Positions 30,001 through 38,663 of a DNA stretch of 64,000 nt are shown piece after piece. The position numbers were made by a program, and so were the translations under genes. Within the stretch, counting starts at the first letter, position 1. The number at the start of each line of letters is the position of its first letter. The notes beneath the pieces were generated by a model, which had not been told where the DNA came from, searched no databases, and saw only the letters and a list, made by a program, of their open reading frames with translations. This DNA comes from Bacteroidales bacterium. GTDB taxonomy: Bacteria; Bacteroidota; Bacteroidia; Bacteroidales; WCHB1-69. The stretch covers positions 27,716 through 91,715 of the forward strand of contig JAFZWE010000008.1 of assembly GCA_017617445.1 (NCBI GenBank). The letters run 5' to 3'.

Positions 30001-30143
30001 CCATGGGTGTGGTGATCTGTTTCGGTACCTGGATCTCTATGATTTTCGTGGTTACAGTGCTCCCGGTGATGTACTGGTTAGCCAACGCACGCGCTGATAG
30101 AAAGCATGTTCCGAAGAACACGGAAAATTCTGCCCGAACCTAA
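27033..30143 (+). CDS. RND-superfamily efflux permease
   Basis: 1036 residues, the standard length for AcrB/MdtB/CzcA-type inner-membrane proton antiporters. One N-terminal helix (NIIILIVAVLVLFGVYALVKMPKQEFP, split by KMP) is followed by a large periplasmic domain, a six-helix block with the proton-relay helix ALLVVLGIIVDDSVVVIDN, then the duplicated second half. Asp-Asp in IVDDSVV are the expected relay residues. No membrane-fusion protein or TolC-like partner gene is adjacent, which is unusual for a tripartite pump. Substrate unknown. Confidence 0.92.
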   Translation: MSKSVVRSAVEFSVRHKNIIILIVAVLVLFGVYALVKMPKQEFPNISIRQGLVVGVYPGASSEQVEEQLTTPLEEYLFSFKEINRDMTYSVTSDGMVVVYVSLDPDVVKSDDEFWSKFRLSVADFKSSLPSGVAGIFTSSDFGNTSALLISIESKEKTYRELEGYLSELENRLRAIPSVSNLRRYGLQNEQISIYVDKKKLVEYGIDITSLYSTLFAQNFTTLSGNFENEEIYAPFHVSETYTSENDIAEQIVYVDPTGSVVRIKDIARIEREYPSSSSYIANGDKKCVMLSIEMRDGHNIVEYGKQVKKELDEFEKTLPEEVTVFRVADQAEVVSHSVNMFLREMLIAIITVVLVIMLMQPIRVAGISAMTIPITMFISLGFLYLLGFEINTVTLAALLVVLGIIVDDSVVVIDNYVEKLDHGVPRLEATLSSGTELFKSVLSATLAITITFYPLLFTCTGIFGEFLSSFPGTITFTLFTSLFIALLFIPFVQLAFIKNGFHVTNGKKKFHISDKIQAGYDRLIHWAFAYPKMTVLLAVLAVAIGGMVFLFLPQRMMPCTERNQFVVEITLPAGTSLERTAAVTDSLARILRSDQRIQNVTEFVGTSAPRFHMCYAPKFPSKQISQLIVTTSSEEMTNRLLDEYQDKYIHYFPDAYLRFKQLDYVMTAYPIEIDLSGKDRDKIHEVETRLVQGLRQRDDLLMVTSTNDEMTPGIAIDVNHLESNRSGVTKPMVMTNLAFSYGSGLPITTLWEKDYPVQVVLREDRDSIGNFDNIGDQYVSSLSGHSVPLRQFATVHADYAPRQIYHKNGRYTVTVQADVKRGVNVTSTTKDIDKYLKNMNLSEDVEVKWGGSRLQDDVLMPQIFKGLVFSVLIIFVILVFHFRSIKLAVLILAATTLSLFGAALGIRIMGMEYTLTSVLGLVALMGIIVRNGIIMYDYAEELRLRGGRSVKEAALEAGKRRMRPIFLTSAAASMGVVPMIISQSALWSPMGVVICFGTWISMIFVVTVLPVMYWLANARADRKHVPKNTENSART

Positions 30144-30165
30144 GCCGTTTCTGCCGAATTATCCT

Positions 30166-30173
30166 TATTTTTG
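30166..30173 (+). promoter_or_regulatory. -7 promoter box (TATTTTTG) for hutH
   Basis: TATTTTTGCACCCG lies 35 bases before the hutH ATG. Confidence 0.6.
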
Positions 30174-30208
30174 CACCCGTTTTTTGAATCATCAAATATT
30201 TATAAAAT

Positions 30209-31711
30209 ATGAAGACACATACTATTTCCGCCCAGTTTCTGGGTATTGACACTGTTGAAAAAATCATTGAATCCAAAGCCAAACTTGTGCTTTCTGAAGA
30301 AGCCCGGGAGGCAGTGCTGAAATGCCGCCGCTTTTTGGACGAGAAAATGGAGAAAAGTGATGTTCCGGTTTATGGCGTTACTACAGGTTTCGGCTCCCTT
30401 TGCAATACCTCCGTCTCCAAAGAAGATCTCTCCACTCTCCAAAGCAACCTGGTTAAGTCGCACGCCTGCGGCATCGGGGATGAAGTGCCACAGGAAATCG
30501 TCCGTCTGATGCTGCTGATGAAAATCCAATCCCTCTCTTATGGCAATTCCGGAGTGCAGCTGGTGACGATTGAACGTTTAATTGATTTCTTTAACAAAGG
30601 TGTATATCCAGTTGTGTATCAACAAGGTTCACTTGGTGCTTCCGGAGACCTCGCTCCGTTGGCCCATCTCTGTCTCCCCCTGCTGAACGAAGGGGAGGTT
30701 TACTATAGGAATAAAAGATATCCTGCTGCTGAAATTAATGAGAAATTCGGCTGGAAACCCATTACGCTGCAGTCAAAAGAGGGTCTCGCTTTGCTCAATG
30801 GCACTCAGTTCATGAGCGCGTATGCCGTCTGGTTGCTCATCAAGTCCAAGAAACTCTCTTGGCTGGCCGACATTATCGGGGCCATCTCACTGGAAGCCTT
30901 TGACGGCCGTATTGAACCATTCAACCTCTCGGTGCATTTTGTGCGCCCGCACGTCGGACAGATCCTGACCGCCACCCATATTAACAACCTGCTGATGGGC
31001 TCTGAAATCATTGCCCGTCCGAAAAAACACGTGCAGGATCCCTATTCTTTCCGCTGTATGCCGCAGGTGCATGGCGCCACCAAGGATTCTCTCACCCATA
31101 TCATGAATGTGGTGGAGACGGAAATCAACTCCGTAACTGATAATCCGACGGTTTTCCCGGATGAGGACCTGATCATCTCCGCAGGGAATTTCCACGGTCA
31201 GCCGCTGGCTCTGGTGCTTGATTTCCTGTCGCTAGCCATGTCGGAACTCGGAAATATTTCGGAAAGAAGAATTTACCAGCTCATCAGCGGCAAGCGGGAG
31301 CTGCCCTCTTTCCTCGTGAAAAACCCCGGTCTCAACTCGGGTTTCATGATTCCGCAATACACTGCCGCCTCCATCGTCAATCAGAACAAGACTTTCACCA
31401 TGCCTTCTTCTTCCGATTCCATTGAATCCTCACAGGGACAGGAAGATCATGTGAGTATGGGCGCCAATGCAGCCACCAAGGCTTATCGCGTGGTGGAAAA
31501 TGTGGAGAAGATCCTTGCCATTGAGCTGTTGAATGCCGCCCAGGCTCTTGAATTCCGCCGTCCCCTCAAATCTTCCGAATTCATCGAGGATTTCATTGCC
31601 CAGTATCGCCGCTTCGTGCCCTTTGTGGAAAACGATACCATCATGTACAAGCTGATGGCTCAGTCGCGCGATTTTATTGAGCATGTGAATGTGGTGATGG
31701 AGGAGTTTTAA
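30209..31711 (+). CDS. hutH: Histidine ammonia-lyase
   Basis: 500 residues. Deaminates L-histidine to urocanate. The self-formed MIO cofactor comes from Ala144-Ser145-Gly146 in GSLGASGDLAPLAHL. Other family segments are YGVTTGFG (with the catalytic Tyr), NGTQFMSAYAVW, and QDPYSFRCMPQVHGATKDS. The other hut genes (urocanase, imidazolonepropionase, glutamate formiminotransferase) are not in this window; in many Bacteroidota they form a cluster. A related aromatic amino acid ammonia-lyase is possible but less likely. Confidence 0.9.
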   Translation: MKTHTISAQFLGIDTVEKIIESKAKLVLSEEAREAVLKCRRFLDEKMEKSDVPVYGVTTGFGSLCNTSVSKEDLSTLQSNLVKSHACGIGDEVPQEIVRLMLLMKIQSLSYGNSGVQLVTIERLIDFFNKGVYPVVYQQGSLGASGDLAPLAHLCLPLLNEGEVYYRNKRYPAAEINEKFGWKPITLQSKEGLALLNGTQFMSAYAVWLLIKSKKLSWLADIIGAISLEAFDGRIEPFNLSVHFVRPHVGQILTATHINNLLMGSEIIARPKKHVQDPYSFRCMPQVHGATKDSLTHIMNVVETEINSVTDNPTVFPDEDLIISAGNFHGQPLALVLDFLSLAMSELGNISERRIYQLISGKRELPSFLVKNPGLNSGFMIPQYTAASIVNQNKTFTMPSSSDSIESSQGQEDHVSMGANAATKAYRVVENVEKILAIELLNAAQALEFRRPLKSSEFIEDFIAQYRRFVPFVENDTIMYKLMAQSRDFIEHVNVVMEEF

Positions 31712-31738
31712 CCTTGCTGGCCGGTCCGGGTTCTGCCG

Positions 31739-32863
31739 ATGAAAATTGCCTTTGATGCGAAACGGGCTTTCTTGAACCGTCGCGGGTTGGGTAACTATAG
31801 CCGCGATACTATCCGTATTTTGGCTTCTCATTGTTCGGATAATCAGTACGTCTTATATACGACTTCCATGGGAGGGAACACGCTTTTCACTATTCCCTCT
31901 ACATGTGAAGTAGTACTTCCGGAAGGCTTTTGGGAACGCTCATTCCCAGCACTTTGGCGCACTTTTAATTTGGGCAAGGATGCCGCCCGCCGTCAGGCCG
32001 ACATTTTCCATGGGCTCAGCCATGAACTGCCGGTGGGTATCGAGAAGACCCGTGTGCGCAGCGTGGTGACCATGCACGATTTGATTTTCCTCCGCTATCC
32101 CCAGCTGTATCCCGCCATGGACAGGGTTATGTACAAACACAAGTACCTCCGCAGTTGCCGCGTCGCAGATGTGGTGGTGGCGGTGAGCGAACAGACCCGT
32201 CGTGATCTGGTGGAAATGGGTGGCGTGGAAAAAGAAAAAATCCGGGTGGTGTATCAGGGCTGTCACCCGATGTTCCGGGCCAAGGCTTCGGAAGAGGAGA
32301 TACGTTCTGTGCGGCAGAAATATGAACTGCCTCTTGACTTCGTGCTGACCGTGGGCGCGTTTGAGGCCCGCAAGAATCAAAAGCTGATCCTGGAGGCCAT
32401 GTACCAGTGCCGGACGGACTTTCCCCTGGTGCTGGTGGGCCACAATGCGGGCGAGGAAAACGCTTTGCGCCAGTTTGTTGAACAACATGATTTGCAAAAA
32501 CGGGTGATGTTTTTAACAGGAGTGCCCTCCACTGACCTTAGGGTTATGTATCAAAGTGCCACTGTTTTTGTATATCCTTCTGTTTTTGAGGGATTTGGTA
32601 TTCCTGTTTTAGAGGCGGTCGTTAGTGGAACCCCCGTGATTGCCGCTACGGGAAGCTGCCTGGAAGAGAGTGGAGGCCCCGATAGCTGCTATGTCTCCCC
32701 GCAGGATGCCAGCGAGCTGGCTGCCCAACTGGACCGCCTGCTCACCGATGAGCAGACCCGTGCCGTCATGGCGCGCCGCGGACTTGAGTTTAGTCAGAAA
32801 TTTTCAGAAGATCATATTGCACAACAGCTGATGTTGATTTATCAATCGTTACTAACAAATTGA
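31739..32863 (+). CDS. GT4-family glycosyltransferase
   Basis: 374 residues with a GT-B fold. The N-terminal domain begins MKIAFDAKRAFLNRRGLGNYS with the glycine loop that binds the acceptor side. The C-terminal nucleotide-sugar domain has VLTVGAFEARKNQKLILEA and the EX7E-type motif EGFGIPVLEAV. It transfers a sugar from an activated donor to lipopolysaccharide, capsule or another glycan; donor and acceptor are unknown. It is 27 bases after hutH and 11 bases before rsmA. Confidence 0.88.
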   Translation: MKIAFDAKRAFLNRRGLGNYSRDTIRILASHCSDNQYVLYTTSMGGNTLFTIPSTCEVVLPEGFWERSFPALWRTFNLGKDAARRQADIFHGLSHELPVGIEKTRVRSVVTMHDLIFLRYPQLYPAMDRVMYKHKYLRSCRVADVVVAVSEQTRRDLVEMGGVEKEKIRVVYQGCHPMFRAKASEEEIRSVRQKYELPLDFVLTVGAFEARKNQKLILEAMYQCRTDFPLVLVGHNAGEENALRQFVEQHDLQKRVMFLTGVPSTDLRVMYQSATVFVYPSVFEGFGIPVLEAVVSGTPVIAATGSCLEESGGPDSCYVSPQDASELAAQLDRLLTDEQTRAVMARRGLEFSQKFSEDHIAQQLMLIYQSLLTN

Positions 32864-32874
32864 TTGTAAATAAA

Positions 32875-33645
32875 ATGAACGAGGTTCGGCCGAAAAAATA
32901 CTTGGGACAGCATTTTTTGTGTGATGACAGCATCGCGCAGCACATTGTGGAGAGCCTCCAAACCCCCAATCCTAATGTGCTGGAAATAGGTCCCGGCATG
33001 GGTGTGCTGACTCAGTTTCTGGTGAAAAAAGAAAATATCCGTTTTCAGGTGGTTGAGATTGACGACGAGTCGGTGGCATACCTCCAACAGCATTTTCCAG
33101 AGTTGCGTGAACGGATTTGGGCGAAGGATTTCTTGAAATTAAAACTGGATGAGCTTTTTGATGAGCCATTGAGCATCATCGGGAATTTCCCCTACAACAT
33201 TTCCTCTCAAATTCTTTTTAAAATATTGGAACATAAGGATTTGGTTACAGAAACGGTGGGTATGTTCCAAAAGGAGGTCGCGGAACGCATTGCCTCACAG
33301 CCCGGCAAGAAGATGTATGGCATTTTGAGTGTGCTATTGCAGGCTTTTTTTGACATTGAATATCTGTTCACTGTGCACGAGAACTCGTTCAATCCGCCGC
33401 CCAAGGTGAAGTCCGCCGTTATCCGGATGGTTCGCAATCCTGAAAAGAGGTTGCATTGTGATGAGCATTTGTTCAAACAAGTGGTGAAAACAGCATTCAA
33501 CCAAAGACGCAAGACACTGCGCAATTCGCTGAAACCCTTTGATTTCCAAGTCGGTTTTCAGGAGAATACACTTCTGTCCATGCGTCCTGAACAGCTGTCC
33601 GTTGCGCAATTTGAAGAGATTTGTTCCCAAATCATTCCCAAATAA
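32875..33645 (+). CDS. rsmA: 16S rRNA dimethyladenosine transferase
   Basis: 256 residues. Dimethylates A1518 and A1519 (E. coli numbering) of 16S rRNA. Motifs: the N-terminal KKYLGQHFL, SAM motif I VLEIGPGMGVLT, acidic motif II VVEID, and catalytic motif IV NFPYNISS. The C-terminal helical domain contains FNQRRKTLRNSLK. The frame is open to 32860 only through a TTG, so ATG 32875 is the start. Confidence 0.95.
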   Translation: MNEVRPKKYLGQHFLCDDSIAQHIVESLQTPNPNVLEIGPGMGVLTQFLVKKENIRFQVVEIDDESVAYLQQHFPELRERIWAKDFLKLKLDELFDEPLSIIGNFPYNISSQILFKILEHKDLVTETVGMFQKEVAERIASQPGKKMYGILSVLLQAFFDIEYLFTVHENSFNPPPKVKSAVIRMVRNPEKRLHCDEHLFKQVVKTAFNQRRKTLRNSLKPFDFQVGFQENTLLSMRPEQLSVAQFEEICSQIIPK

Positions 33646-33651
33646 TCTGTT

Positions 33652-35013
33652 ATGCACTATAAAATAAAAAAAGGATTGGATATTATGATGGCGGGGGAGG
33701 CAGACCACAGGACAGAAAAACTGCCCCTGTCTCGGTTTTGTTATATCCATCCTTCTGATTTTCGTTGGTGGAAGCCGAAGATGCTTGTGAGTGAGGGGGA
33801 TGAGGTGGAAATCGGAACACCTTTGTTTTGCGAAAAAGGGGAGGAGCGTGTGAGAATTGTTTCGCCTGTGGAGGGACGGGTGAAGGAGGTGTTGCGCGGG
33901 GAGAAAAGAGCTATTGAAAGTGTGGTGCTGGAGGTGTCGGAAAATGCAAGTTTATCTCGTATGATTCCTTTTGACGATGCCTTGTTGTCGGGAGATGAAT
34001 GTCGCAATTTATTGATGCAATGTGGTTTGTGGCCATGTATCCGCCAGCGTCCCTTTTCTGTCGTTCCCCGTCCGGAAGCGCATCCCAAGGCCATCTTTGT
34101 GCCCTGTTTTGATTCTGCTCCCTTGGCGCCCGATATGGATTTGCTGCTGGGGGATCAGTTGGAATACATGCAGCAGGGAATCAATGTGTTGAAACAGGTG
34201 GCAGGGGAGCAGGTGCCGCTTTTCCTCTGTTTGGAACAGGGTGGGAAAAATGACTTCTTTGAATCTCTGGATGAGGTGGATTGTCAGTATTTCAGCGGCC
34301 CGCATCCCGCCGGGAATGTGGGAACGCAGATTCATTATGTGGCACCGCTGGATACGGATGAGACCGTTTGGTACATCCATCCGCTGGATGTGGCACGTAT
34401 CGGGATGCTGTTCAGCACCCACCGGCTCTCTTTTGCCACTACGTTTGCACTCACGGGCCCGGGAGTGCGTCATCCTCATTATTTCACCACAGTTTACGGC
34501 ACCGACCTTTCTGCGTTGTTGGAACAGGAGAAAAATGCTCAAAATGTACGCTGTATCAGTGGTAATGTGCTGACAGGTAGTAAAATGGCAAATCATTTGT
34601 CGCTACGCTTCTATGACCATCAGGTTACACTTGTGCCGGAGGGAGGGGAGAGGGAATGGATGGGATGGCTGAAACCGGGTTTCAAAAAATGGAGCTTTTC
34701 TCACACTTTTATGGCATGGATGGCCCGTGACCGGCAGTTCAGTTTCACTACTTCTCTGCAAGGAGGCCGGCGCAATTTCGTGATGACCGATGTGTATGAA
34801 AGAGTTTTCCCCTTTGAAATCCTGCCCCTTGAACTGCTGAAAGCCTGTTTGATAAAAGATTTGGATCAGATGGTGGAACTGGGAATCTTTGAGGTGGATG
34901 ATGAGGATTTTGCTTTGTGTGAAGTGGTATGCCCTTCCAAAATGGAATGCCAGAAGATTGTCCGTGACGGGCTGAAGGAACTTTATGACTCAACAGACCA
35001 GGCTGTCCGCTGA
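33652..35013 (+). CDS. nqrA: Na+-translocating NADH:quinone reductase subunit A
   Basis: 453 residues. NqrA is the large peripheral subunit of the Na+-NQR complex. The N-terminus YKIKKGLDIMMAGEAD corresponds to the conserved IKKGLDIPIAG start, followed by a barrel-sandwich segment (VSEGDEVEIGTPLFCEK). Then comes a Rossmann-like region and a C-terminal domain ending in VCPSKMECQKIVRDGL, typical of NqrA and related to RnfC but without ferredoxin clusters. It is followed 26 bases later by nqrB. Confidence 0.93.
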   Translation: MHYKIKKGLDIMMAGEADHRTEKLPLSRFCYIHPSDFRWWKPKMLVSEGDEVEIGTPLFCEKGEERVRIVSPVEGRVKEVLRGEKRAIESVVLEVSENASLSRMIPFDDALLSGDECRNLLMQCGLWPCIRQRPFSVVPRPEAHPKAIFVPCFDSAPLAPDMDLLLGDQLEYMQQGINVLKQVAGEQVPLFLCLEQGGKNDFFESLDEVDCQYFSGPHPAGNVGTQIHYVAPLDTDETVWYIHPLDVARIGMLFSTHRLSFATTFALTGPGVRHPHYFTTVYGTDLSALLEQEKNAQNVRCISGNVLTGSKMANHLSLRFYDHQVTLVPEGGEREWMGWLKPGFKKWSFSHTFMAWMARDRQFSFTTSLQGGRRNFVMTDVYERVFPFEILPLELLKACLIKDLDQMVELGIFEVDDEDFALCEVVCPSKMECQKIVRDGLKELYDSTDQAVR

Positions 35014-35039
35014 TGCACCGCCATAAATTTTGATTGGAG

Positions 35040-36176
35040 ATGAAACTGTCAGATATCAGTGATAAAATCGGGAAATATTTTGAGAAGGGCCGTCCTTTGC
35101 ATAAGCTGTATTCTCTGTATGACGCTGTGGACACCTTCCTGTTGACTCCGAAAGAGGTGACATCAGGAGGAAGTCATATCCGCGATGCTGTTGATATGAA
35201 GAGGATTATGATTACAGTGATGATAGCGTTGTGTCCCGCTTTACTGGTAGGGATGTGGAATGTGGGACTTCAGCACTACCTGCTTTTGGGCCAGCACCCC
35301 GGTTTTTGGCAGGCGTTCGGCTATGGCTTTCTCCGTTGGCTGCCTTTGGTGGTGGTCACATACGTCAGCGGGCTGACCGTGGAGGTGATTTTTGCGCAGC
35401 ATCGGGGCCATCAGGTGGCGGAAGGTTTTTTTGTGACAGGCTTTATCATCCCCATGATCATGCCGCCAGATGTGCCGTTGTGGATGGTGGCGCTGGCTAC
35501 GGCCTTTTCCGTGCTCTTCGCCAAGGAGGTGTTTGGAGGCACCGGCTATAACTTTTTGAATCCGGCGCTTGTGGCCCGCGCTTTTGTGTTTTTCGCTTAT
35601 CCTTCAGTGATTTCCGGCGATCAGGTATGGGTATCTGGTGTGGATGCTGTAAGTTGTGCCACGCCGTTGGCCCTCTCCTTGAATGGTGCGCCGGAAGCAA
35701 TGCCCTCTTTGTGGGACATGTTCCTGGGTGCCATTCCCGGGTGTATGGGGGAAACATCCAAAATCGCTATCCTGCTGGGAGCGGCCCTGCTGCTGTTTAC
35801 CCGCGTGGCAAGCTGGCGCATCATGCTTTCCGTGGTTGTCGGAGGTTGGACCACAGCAGCACTCTTTCATGCTGCCGGATATTGTCCCTTCGCAGGTTGG
35901 CAGCAATTGCTGATGGGCGGCTTCCTGTTTGGCGCAGTGTTCATGGCCACCGATCCGGTCACCGCCACACATACCTCCTCGGGGAAATTTATTTACGGAG
36001 CACTTATAGGTGTGCTGGCCATTGTCATCAGAATGGTGAATAAAGGCTATCCCGAAGGAATGATGCTGGCCATTCTGCTGATGAATATTTTCGCTCCACT
36101 CATTGATTATTGCGTGGTGCGCTGCCGTATCCGCCGCCGTAAAATCAGAATCTCACGACATAAAATCAAATTGTAG
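35040..36176 (+). CDS. nqrB: Na+-translocating NADH:quinone reductase subunit B
   Basis: 378 residues with about nine to ten transmembrane segments. NqrB belongs to the NqrB/RnfD family and carries covalently bound FMN on a threonine; the matching segment here is DAVSCATPLAL (Thr within S-C-A-T). FVTGFIIPMIMPPDVPLW and the TDPVTATHTSSGKFIYGA motif are also typical. The frame begins six bases earlier with TTG, but ATG 35040 is preferred. nqrC, nqrD, nqrE and nqrF, which normally follow in one operon, are absent; the next gene is an exonuclease with its own promoter. Confidence 0.93.
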   Translation: MKLSDISDKIGKYFEKGRPLHKLYSLYDAVDTFLLTPKEVTSGGSHIRDAVDMKRIMITVMIALCPALLVGMWNVGLQHYLLLGQHPGFWQAFGYGFLRWLPLVVVTYVSGLTVEVIFAQHRGHQVAEGFFVTGFIIPMIMPPDVPLWMVALATAFSVLFAKEVFGGTGYNFLNPALVARAFVFFAYPSVISGDQVWVSGVDAVSCATPLALSLNGAPEAMPSLWDMFLGAIPGCMGETSKIAILLGAALLLFTRVASWRIMLSVVVGGWTTAALFHAAGYCPFAGWQQLLMGGFLFGAVFMATDPVTATHTSSGKFIYGALIGVLAIVIRMVNKGYPEGMMLAILLMNIFAPLIDYCVVRCRIRRRKIRISRHKIKL

Positions 36177-36183
36177 TTTGCGG

Positions 36184-36214
36184 TTGTCCGTTTGAAAATC
36201 ATTTTATACCTTTG
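36184..36214 (+). promoter_or_regulatory. Bacteroidota promoter (TTG - 20 - TACCTTTG)
   Basis: A -33 TTG at 36184-36186 is spaced 20 bases from TACCTTTGCA at 36207-36214. It precedes the exonuclease start by 66 bases and separates it from nqrB. Confidence 0.6.
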
Positions 36215-36280
36215 CAATTTCGTTTTATTTTGCAATTTGTTTTTATAAATAGTTGATTATTAATTAATTGATTTAAAATA

Positions 36281-37105
36281 ATGAATCTGAAACTGGAAAG
36301 ACCTTTGGTTTTTTTTGACTTGGAGACCACAGGGTTGAATATTGGCAAGGACTCAATCATTGAAATTTGCATGTTGAAAGTTTTCCCTGATGGGAAGCAG
36401 GATGTGCGTACCATGAGGATTAAACCGAAGTGCCCGATTTCCAAGGAAGCCGAGGCGGTACATGGGATATCAGAACTGGAACTCCAGAACTGTCCGATTT
36501 TTGACGATGTGGCAGATGAGATTCTGGACTTCTTTGGGGATTGTGACATCGCAGGCTTCAACTCCAACAAGTTTGACATTCCGCTGCTGGCAGAGGAGTT
36601 CCTCCGCATCGGCAAACGCTTTGACCTGCGCAACCGTTCGGTGATTGATGTGCAGCAGATTTTCCATAAGATGGAACCGCGGAATCTTGTGGCCGCCTAT
36701 AAGTTCTATTGCGGCAAGGAGTTTGATCCCCATAAGGCAGAGAATGATACCATCGCCACTTATGAAGTGCTGGATGCCCAAATCGCCCGTTACCAGAATG
36801 TGGAGTATGAAGATCGGAATGGGAAGGTTTCCTGCCCTGTTACCCCTCATGTCAAGGATCTGGACAAGTTCACCCGCGCCAACCGTAATGTGGATTTCGC
36901 CGCTCATATCATTTTGAATGACAAGGATGTGGAAGTCTTCAATTTTGGAAAGCATAAAGGGGAAAGTGTGAAGGAGGTTTTCAAAAAAGAACCTGCTTTC
37001 TACTCATGGATGATGAAAGCCGATTTTCCCCTCTATACCAAGGAGGTGATCACCTTGCTTTATAACGAAGTCAGGTTGGAGATGAAATTTTCATCCCATC
37101 AATAA
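36281..37105 (+). CDS. DEDDh-type 3'-5' exonuclease (DnaQ-like)
   Basis: 274 residues. The exonuclease domain has ExoI FFDLETTGLN (Asp, Glu), ExoII around AGFNSNKFDIPLL, and ExoIII HKAENDTIAT with the DEDDh histidine and last Asp. A C-terminal about 50-residue module (FNFGKHKGESVKEVFKKEPAFYSWMM) resembles the accessory domain in exodeoxyribonuclease X-like proteins. It probably acts in DNA repair or end trimming; it is not an obvious replicative polymerase proofreading subunit. It is 21 bases upstream of the gltX promoter region. Confidence 0.87.
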   Translation: MNLKLERPLVFFDLETTGLNIGKDSIIEICMLKVFPDGKQDVRTMRIKPKCPISKEAEAVHGISELELQNCPIFDDVADEILDFFGDCDIAGFNSNKFDIPLLAEEFLRIGKRFDLRNRSVIDVQQIFHKMEPRNLVAAYKFYCGKEFDPHKAENDTIATYEVLDAQIARYQNVEYEDRNGKVSCPVTPHVKDLDKFTRANRNVDFAAHIILNDKDVEVFNFGKHKGESVKEVFKKEPAFYSWMMKADFPLYTKEVITLLYNEVRLEMKFSSHQ

Positions 37106-37120
37106 AAAGTTAACTAATTT

Positions 37121-37128
37121 TATTTTTG
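37121..37128 (+). promoter_or_regulatory. -7 promoter box (TATTTTTG) for gltX
   Basis: The box ends 6 bases before the gltX ATG, predicting a leaderless or almost leaderless mRNA. Confidence 0.55.
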
Positions 37129-37134
37129 CTCATA

Positions 37135-38652
37135 ATGAAAAAAGTCAGAGTAAGATTTGCCCCCAGTCCCACGGGTCCGCTCCACATTGGAGGAGTGCGT
37201 ACGGCATTGTATAACTATCTGTTTGCCAAACAGAACAATGGAGATTTTATCCTCCGTATTGAGGATACAGACCAAACCCGTTTTGTACCGGGTGCGGAAG
37301 AGTATATCATTGAGGCCTTCCAATGGCTGGGCATCCGGTTTGATGAAGGCGTGGGCATCGGTGGGAATTATGGTCCATATAAGCAGTCGGAACGCAAGCC
37401 GATGTACAAGCAGTATGCTGACTATCTGGTGGATAACGGATGGGCATATTATGCTTTTGACACGCCGGAGGCACTGGAGGCTCGCAGAAAAGAGGCAGAA
37501 GCGCAAAAGAAAACATTCCAGTATGATGCCTCCACCCGGCAGGGACTTTGCAATTCGCTGTCGTTGAGCAAGGAAGAGGTGGAAGAAAAATTGAACAGCG
37601 GCGCTCCGTACGTGATTCGCTTCAAGTATCCCGCTAATTTGGACATTACGGTCCACGATATGATTCGTGGTGAAGTGAAGATTAATTCCAATTTGTTGGA
37701 TGATAAGGTTTTGTATAAATCTGACGGAATGCCGACCTATCATTTGGCCAATATTGTGGATGACCATACCATGGAGATTTCGCACGTGATTCGTGGCGAG
37801 GAATGGCTCCCCTCCGCACCGCTGCATGTGATGCTCTACCAAGCATTTGGCTGGGAAGCTCCCCGCTTTGCCCATCTGCCCCTGCTTCTCAAGCCGGACG
37901 GAAATGGCAAACTCAGCAAGCGCGATGGCGACAGACTCGGGTTCCCTGTCTTCCCACTCCAATGGAAAGACCCCAAGAGCGGAGACATCTCCTCTGGCTA
38001 CCGTGAAAGCGGATATCTCCCTGAGGCTGTGATCAATATGTTGGCATTGCTCGGCTGGAATCCCGGCACCGAACAGGAACTGATAGATTTGCCGACACTG
38101 GTCAAACTGTTTTCCATTGACAATATTAGCAAGTCGGGGGCAAAGTTCAACTTGGAGAAGGCCAAGTGGTTCAACCACCAGTATATCCAACTTGCCGATG
38201 AGGAACGTCTCTTCACCTATTTTGACGGGGAATTGAGAAAGCATGGTGTGAGCGCCGATAAGGAGTATGTGCTTCATGTGCAGCGCCTGATGAAGGAAAG
38301 GGTGCATTTCATCCCCGAGTTTTGGGAGCAGACTTCCTACTTCTTTGTCGCACCGACCGAATACGATCCTCAGGCTGTGAAGAAAAGATGGAAACCGGGC
38401 ACTGCGCAGCATCTTCGCAAAATGATGGAAATAATACAGGCTGTGCAGCCTTTCGATAAGTTGAAAGCCCATGATGCCGTGATGGATTATGTGCAGGGAA
38501 ATGAATTGAATATGGGAGCGGTGATGAACAGCTTCCGCATTGCTTTGGTGGGTGCGGCCAAAGGCCCCGACCTCTTTGAGATTATTGCAGCCATCGGTGT
38601 TGAGGAGACTGCCAGAAGAGTTTCCCGCGCCATTGAAACCATCGAACCGTAA
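37135..38652 (+). CDS. gltX: Glutamyl-tRNA synthetase
   Basis: 505 residues, class I aminoacyl-tRNA synthetase. The HIGH-type motif is PTGPLHIGG (residues 12-20) and the KMSKS-type motif is KLSKRDGD. The pattern [13 protein letters not shown] is diagnostic for GlxRS. Charges tRNA-Glu. The ATG at 37135 was chosen over an upstream in-frame TTG that falls within the promoter box. Confidence 0.97.
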   Translation: MKKVRVRFAPSPTGPLHIGGVRTALYNYLFAKQNNGDFILRIEDTDQTRFVPGAEEYIIEAFQWLGIRFDEGVGIGGNYGPYKQSERKPMYKQYADYLVDNGWAYYAFDTPEALEARRKEAEAQKKTFQYDASTRQGLCNSLSLSKEEVEEKLNSGAPYVIRFKYPANLDITVHDMIRGEVKINSNLLDDKVLYKSDGMPTYHLANIVDDHTMEISHVIRGEEWLPSAPLHVMLYQAFGWEAPRFAHLPLLLKPDGNGKLSKRDGDRLGFPVFPLQWKDPKSGDISSGYRESGYLPEAVINMLALLGWNPGTEQELIDLPTLVKLFSIDNISKSGAKFNLEKAKWFNHQYIQLADEERLFTYFDGELRKHGVSADKEYVLHVQRLMKERVHFIPEFWEQTSYFFVAPTEYDPQAVKKRWKPGTAQHLRKMMEIIQAVQPFDKLKAHDAVMDYVQGNELNMGAVMNSFRIALVGAAKGPDLFEIIAAIGVEETARRVSRAIETIEP

Positions 38653-38663
38653 TTTTCTTTCTT

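Noticed and set aside
37120-38472. 450-codon minus-strand frame
   Set aside because: Exact shadow of gltX; the plus-strand frame has all synthetase motifs.
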